Shown: positions 60,901 to 64,000 of the stretch, in pieces
Numbering within the stretch: the stretch's first letter is position 1
How the letters are laid out: each line of letters opens with the position of its first letter
NCBI GenBank assembly: GCA_020746105.1
Contig: CM036624.1
Span: forward strand, 26,744,084 to 26,808,083
DNA length: 64,000 bases
Source: Trogon surrucura
Lineage: Eukaryota; Chordata; Aves; Trogoniformes; Trogonidae
Direction of reading: 5' to 3'
The notes under the pieces: generated by a model
What the model saw: the letters and a program-made list of their open reading frames with translations, nothing else
Told to the model about the DNA's origin: nothing
The model's database searches: none
Position numbers and translations under genes: made by a program

Positions 60901-63900
60901 AACAAAAGTTCAGATTTTTTTTTTCTTTTAAAAACAAAATGTGATATTCCAGCAATGAAGTGTTATGAATCAATTAAGCTGAGCAAAATGGTGCCATTTC
61001 AGTGCAAATCTATGTCACTGTGAAGTGATATGCACATTATTAGCAAACTTCTGCTTTATTATTCCATTTTCCTCTTTCAGGATCATGCACCAAAAACCAA
61101 TACACAAAACTGGTAGCATTTAGGTGCTGCAGTTTGACTTAGAGAAGATACTGTGGTGGCTCAAACTGACAGCTAGCTGTGTCAACCTAATCAAAACAAA
61201 AGTTGTGGTTCTTCTCTGATTTTTGGCAGATTAGAATTACTATTTTCGAAGCTATATATAAATTTCTTAATGATATATTAAGATTTGGTAGAATACCAGT
61301 TTTCTTGGAGAAACACAGCTTCCCTGAATTACAGAGGAAAATTATTTCAACTAAAAATCCCTGACCACCTCTTACCATTCACTGCACTTCAGTCTTAATT
61401 CTCCTTTCTTCTTATAATCGTATTTGCCATGGTTAGCACACAAATTAGGGGTTTCTGCCCCCATTTCTGTGTGTTGCAGATGCAAAACATTTAAAATGGT
61501 ACCTATGGTAGTTTTGCTTTTACATACTAGATTTACATTCTAGATGTTTCTTCTACTGGGATCGCCCCCAAATTTCTTTAAACATCTGATGGCATTTCAG
61601 CACCTCTTTCCTAGAGAAAGATTTTGAGTCTTGTAGAAAGACCCGGCTTGCTCTCACAGTTGTGGGCAAGCCCCAGAGAGTAAGCCCTGGTGTGTGACAT
61701 GCAGGCTGCTTAGAATAAACTCGCTTTGATAGCAGATCAGTTTTCAAGAGGGAGTTGAGTTGGGCAGCAGCATCACAGAAAGTTTAGGGAATCGTGTGAT
61801 AAATCAAAGCAAGTGTATCTATTTCAACAACCAAATCCATCACATCACTCTGATGATATTTTTTCTTATTGTGTTGTTACAGACACTAATCTCACACCCT
61901 CAAGAGGGCTCAGTTAACACACAAAGGGAAGTGTAAGACTGCTCATGTTAAATGGACACACTTTTCATCAGTACGTTTTCATAATGAAAGGCCCTCTCCT
62001 CTGCACAAAGGCCAATTCTAAGTATCTGCCTACAAAAATTAGTGGTAAAATCAGAAGGGGAATGAATGTTATCAGCCTCTTTGCAGTAAAAGCATCCTCT
62101 GAATCTGAACTCCCCAAAACTTGTGACCTGAATGTCAGCTGATGGGTTAGTGAAGTGTCTGATACTGTTTCCAGAGCAATGGCATAGTTTCTGCTTGCTC
62201 AAGAGAGAAGCAAACATGAGGCAGCCAGACAGAAATATCTGCTGAATGAAGGACAGAAATGCTCAAGGAAAGCTTTGTAAATTTAAGAGGAAAATAAATA
62301 AATAAATAAATTAGCTCTATCATTCTGTTCTCTTTGCTGTCATGACTAGGTTCCTCTTTTCTTTTTCAGGTCCCTACTTTTTATTTTCATGGGCATGCTG
62401 TTTGCTGACTTCCAGACTGAAGATTTTGGCTCCAGAGCTGCCAAGCTGCTGTCTATTAGCAAATGTTTCACTCTCGGCTTTCCTCTAGAACATTTTATGT
62501 CACACACACTTGGGTTTTTTTGGCTGTGGTTTTTTTTGTTGTTGTTTCCTTCTTGCTGACAGTATAAAACGTGAATACGTCTGAAAGCAAAAAAAAACTT
62601 TGAAAAAAGTGTCTAGAAGAGAAACCACAGTAGATAAACCAGATGAGACGGGGCTGAGTTTTCTGCAGGGATTTTAAGACTACAGACTTTGCCCATACAA
62701 AGGATCTAAAATAATATTGGTAAACATTGTTAGAGCATAAGAGAGTTCTCCCTTATTAGCTGTAACTTAGTACAATTGCTAGATGATATTTCCCTATAAA
62801 AGCATGGCCACCTACATCTGAACTCCCTACCTAGAGCCCATTACAGCTGAAGGACAGAAATTAGCAGTTCAACAACTGTCTGAAGTTTATGACTTCAAGA
62901 GAAGCTAATTTTTACCTCGGAAGTGCTTACTTACTCTAGTTTTAAGTGGAGTCTGGTTAGCTAACTTGGAGGTATCAGCGTTTCAAAACTGAAAATGAAG
63001 CAAGATGATCACTTCTGGAGAAGACTGTTTAGGTCACAGATGCAGTGAAAAGCTACTAATTCAACAAGGAGTTTGGAAAAGGAAACAAGGGACAGCTAGG
63101 ACCATCCAGAGACCACTGAACATATATGCAATGCAATATACCCAGGAGAGAGAGATCCAGTGAGAGTCAAAAGGTAAAGCTGTTGGAATACTGCATTCAT
63201 ACGGACTTCTGCTTAATATTTTATTAAGTATATGGTTCTGACCATCTGTTTTTAAGATAGTATTTGGCTTCCTCTGTCCCCAGGCCAGCACATGTGGAGG
63301 AATATCATACTGTAAGAAGTCTGGAGGTGAGGATTAACAGCCATAGGCTGGTGTGGAAATGAAGAAATAAGAATTTATTTACCTCTTCTCACGTATTCAT
63401 TTCACCAGATGTATGAGGTAAGCTGACGGAAATATTTGCCCCACAGATAATGGACAATCTAACAAGGCACACAATCTCCAAGACAGGAGACAAAACAGGG
63501 GATTTCCTGGGGCCCCAAACACAAGGCACAGACTTCTGTTACAAGACATTATTGCATGAGTACACTCAAAAGAAACTGAACTAAAACTTACAGGAAAACA
63601 CCATAAAAATTGGAAATATGAATAATCTCCTACCTGCATATAACACATACAACTGGCTATTAATATCAAGTCATAGTGGTTTCTCTTATCAAAAAGATTT
63701 TGTTCTTTCAAAGTTTATTATTATAGCTATTTTCAGAAAAACCTCTTTAAAAGAAATTCCCCTGACCTTGTTTTTCCTACAGGGCAAGGACTGTCTCTTC
63801 CTATGCACCTATAAAATACACTAATTTGGGAACAGTCTCCCTGGTGTGGAAGGGTAAGTAGTACAGCTAAAAGCTCTGGCATTTGGTTGTCTAGTATATC

Positions 63901-64000
63901 CACTCACATCCATGGTTCGTAAGGCAAAGGTGTGTTTGCTTGTTTGTTTTTTTAATTTATTTTCCTTTTTTCCTCTCCTCCCCTTGTCACAAGCCCTATA
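57951..64000. other. Unique AT-rich DNA to the end of the window
   Basis: No gene or recognised transposon was found. It has T14 (58,350-58,363), T14 (60,401-60,414), an imperfect tandem pair AGAAAAGTATC (about 60,156-60,202) and an AAAT repeat (62,290-62,311). A good acceptor-like TTCCTCTTTTCTTTTTCAG ends at 62,370, but no convincing donor or open frame follows. Open frames at 57,956-58,502 and 59,308-59,768 overlap one another and show no recognised domain. Confidence 0.5.
62290..62311. repeat. AAAT microsatellite
   Basis: About five perfect AAAT units. Confidence 0.9.

Noticed and set aside
62339-62370. Strong splice acceptor-like sequence
   Set aside because: No open frame of interest or strong donor was found downstream, so no exon is supported.
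1-64000. CRISPR arrays, bacterial operons, riboswitches and replication origins
   Set aside because: The sequence is clearly vertebrate nuclear DNA and no such structure was seen.

Overview
The window is non-coding vertebrate DNA from a bird, most likely a passerine. Three signals support this. CR1 LINE 3' ends with ATTCTATG-type tails occur on both strands. A composite SINE at about 28.66-28.86 kb fuses a tRNA-Ile-like head to a CR1 tail, which is the architecture I recall for TguSINE1, a passerine family. The 3' part of an ERVL-type LTR of the kind common in songbird intergenic DNA lies at about 45.65-46.07 kb. The DNA is AT-rich with long A/T homopolymers, and no recognisable protein-coding exon chain, rRNA or functional tRNA gene was found. 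It reads as intergenic desert or the inside of a very large intron; the sequence alone cannot decide which.

Layout: 0-16 kb is mostly unique AT-rich DNA. It holds two very old CR1/L3-clade LINE remnants (about 2.56-2.85 kb on the minus strand, 14.09-14.56 kb on the plus strand) and half of an ancient palindromic element near 5.05 kb. 16-23 kb has a MIR-like fossil, a homopolymer cluster (18.1-18.9 kb), small CpG-retaining patches (17.55 and 20.0-20.4 kb) and a CR1 3' end at 23.03 kb. 27-34 kb has a possible micro-exon (27.67 kb), a short CR1 tail, the tRNA/CR1 SINE and two palindromic MITE-like fossils (29.54 and 33.86 kb). 35-46 kb has a 73-bp TG...CA hairpin with a 5-bp target duplication, a CR1 copy (38.85-39.29 kb), an isolated reverse-transcriptase scrap (39.54 kb) and the LTR fossil. 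46-64 kb has another palindromic fossil, the longest CR1 copy (50.78-51.50 kb, minus strand, carrying the ORF2 C-terminus), and the most interesting non-repeat signal. That signal is a 191-bp segment at 52,984-53,174 bounded by strong splice-site consensus and holding a complete 37-codon open frame for a single-pass membrane microprotein. Two further CpG-retaining patches (54.83 and 57.73 kb) and a 19-base G run (56.9 kb) follow.

No set of genes works together here. The functional hypotheses worth testing are the microprotein exon, the CpG patches as regulatory elements or non-coding RNA exons, and the SINE as a dated lineage marker. All family names rest on remembered consensus sequences, since no search could be run.
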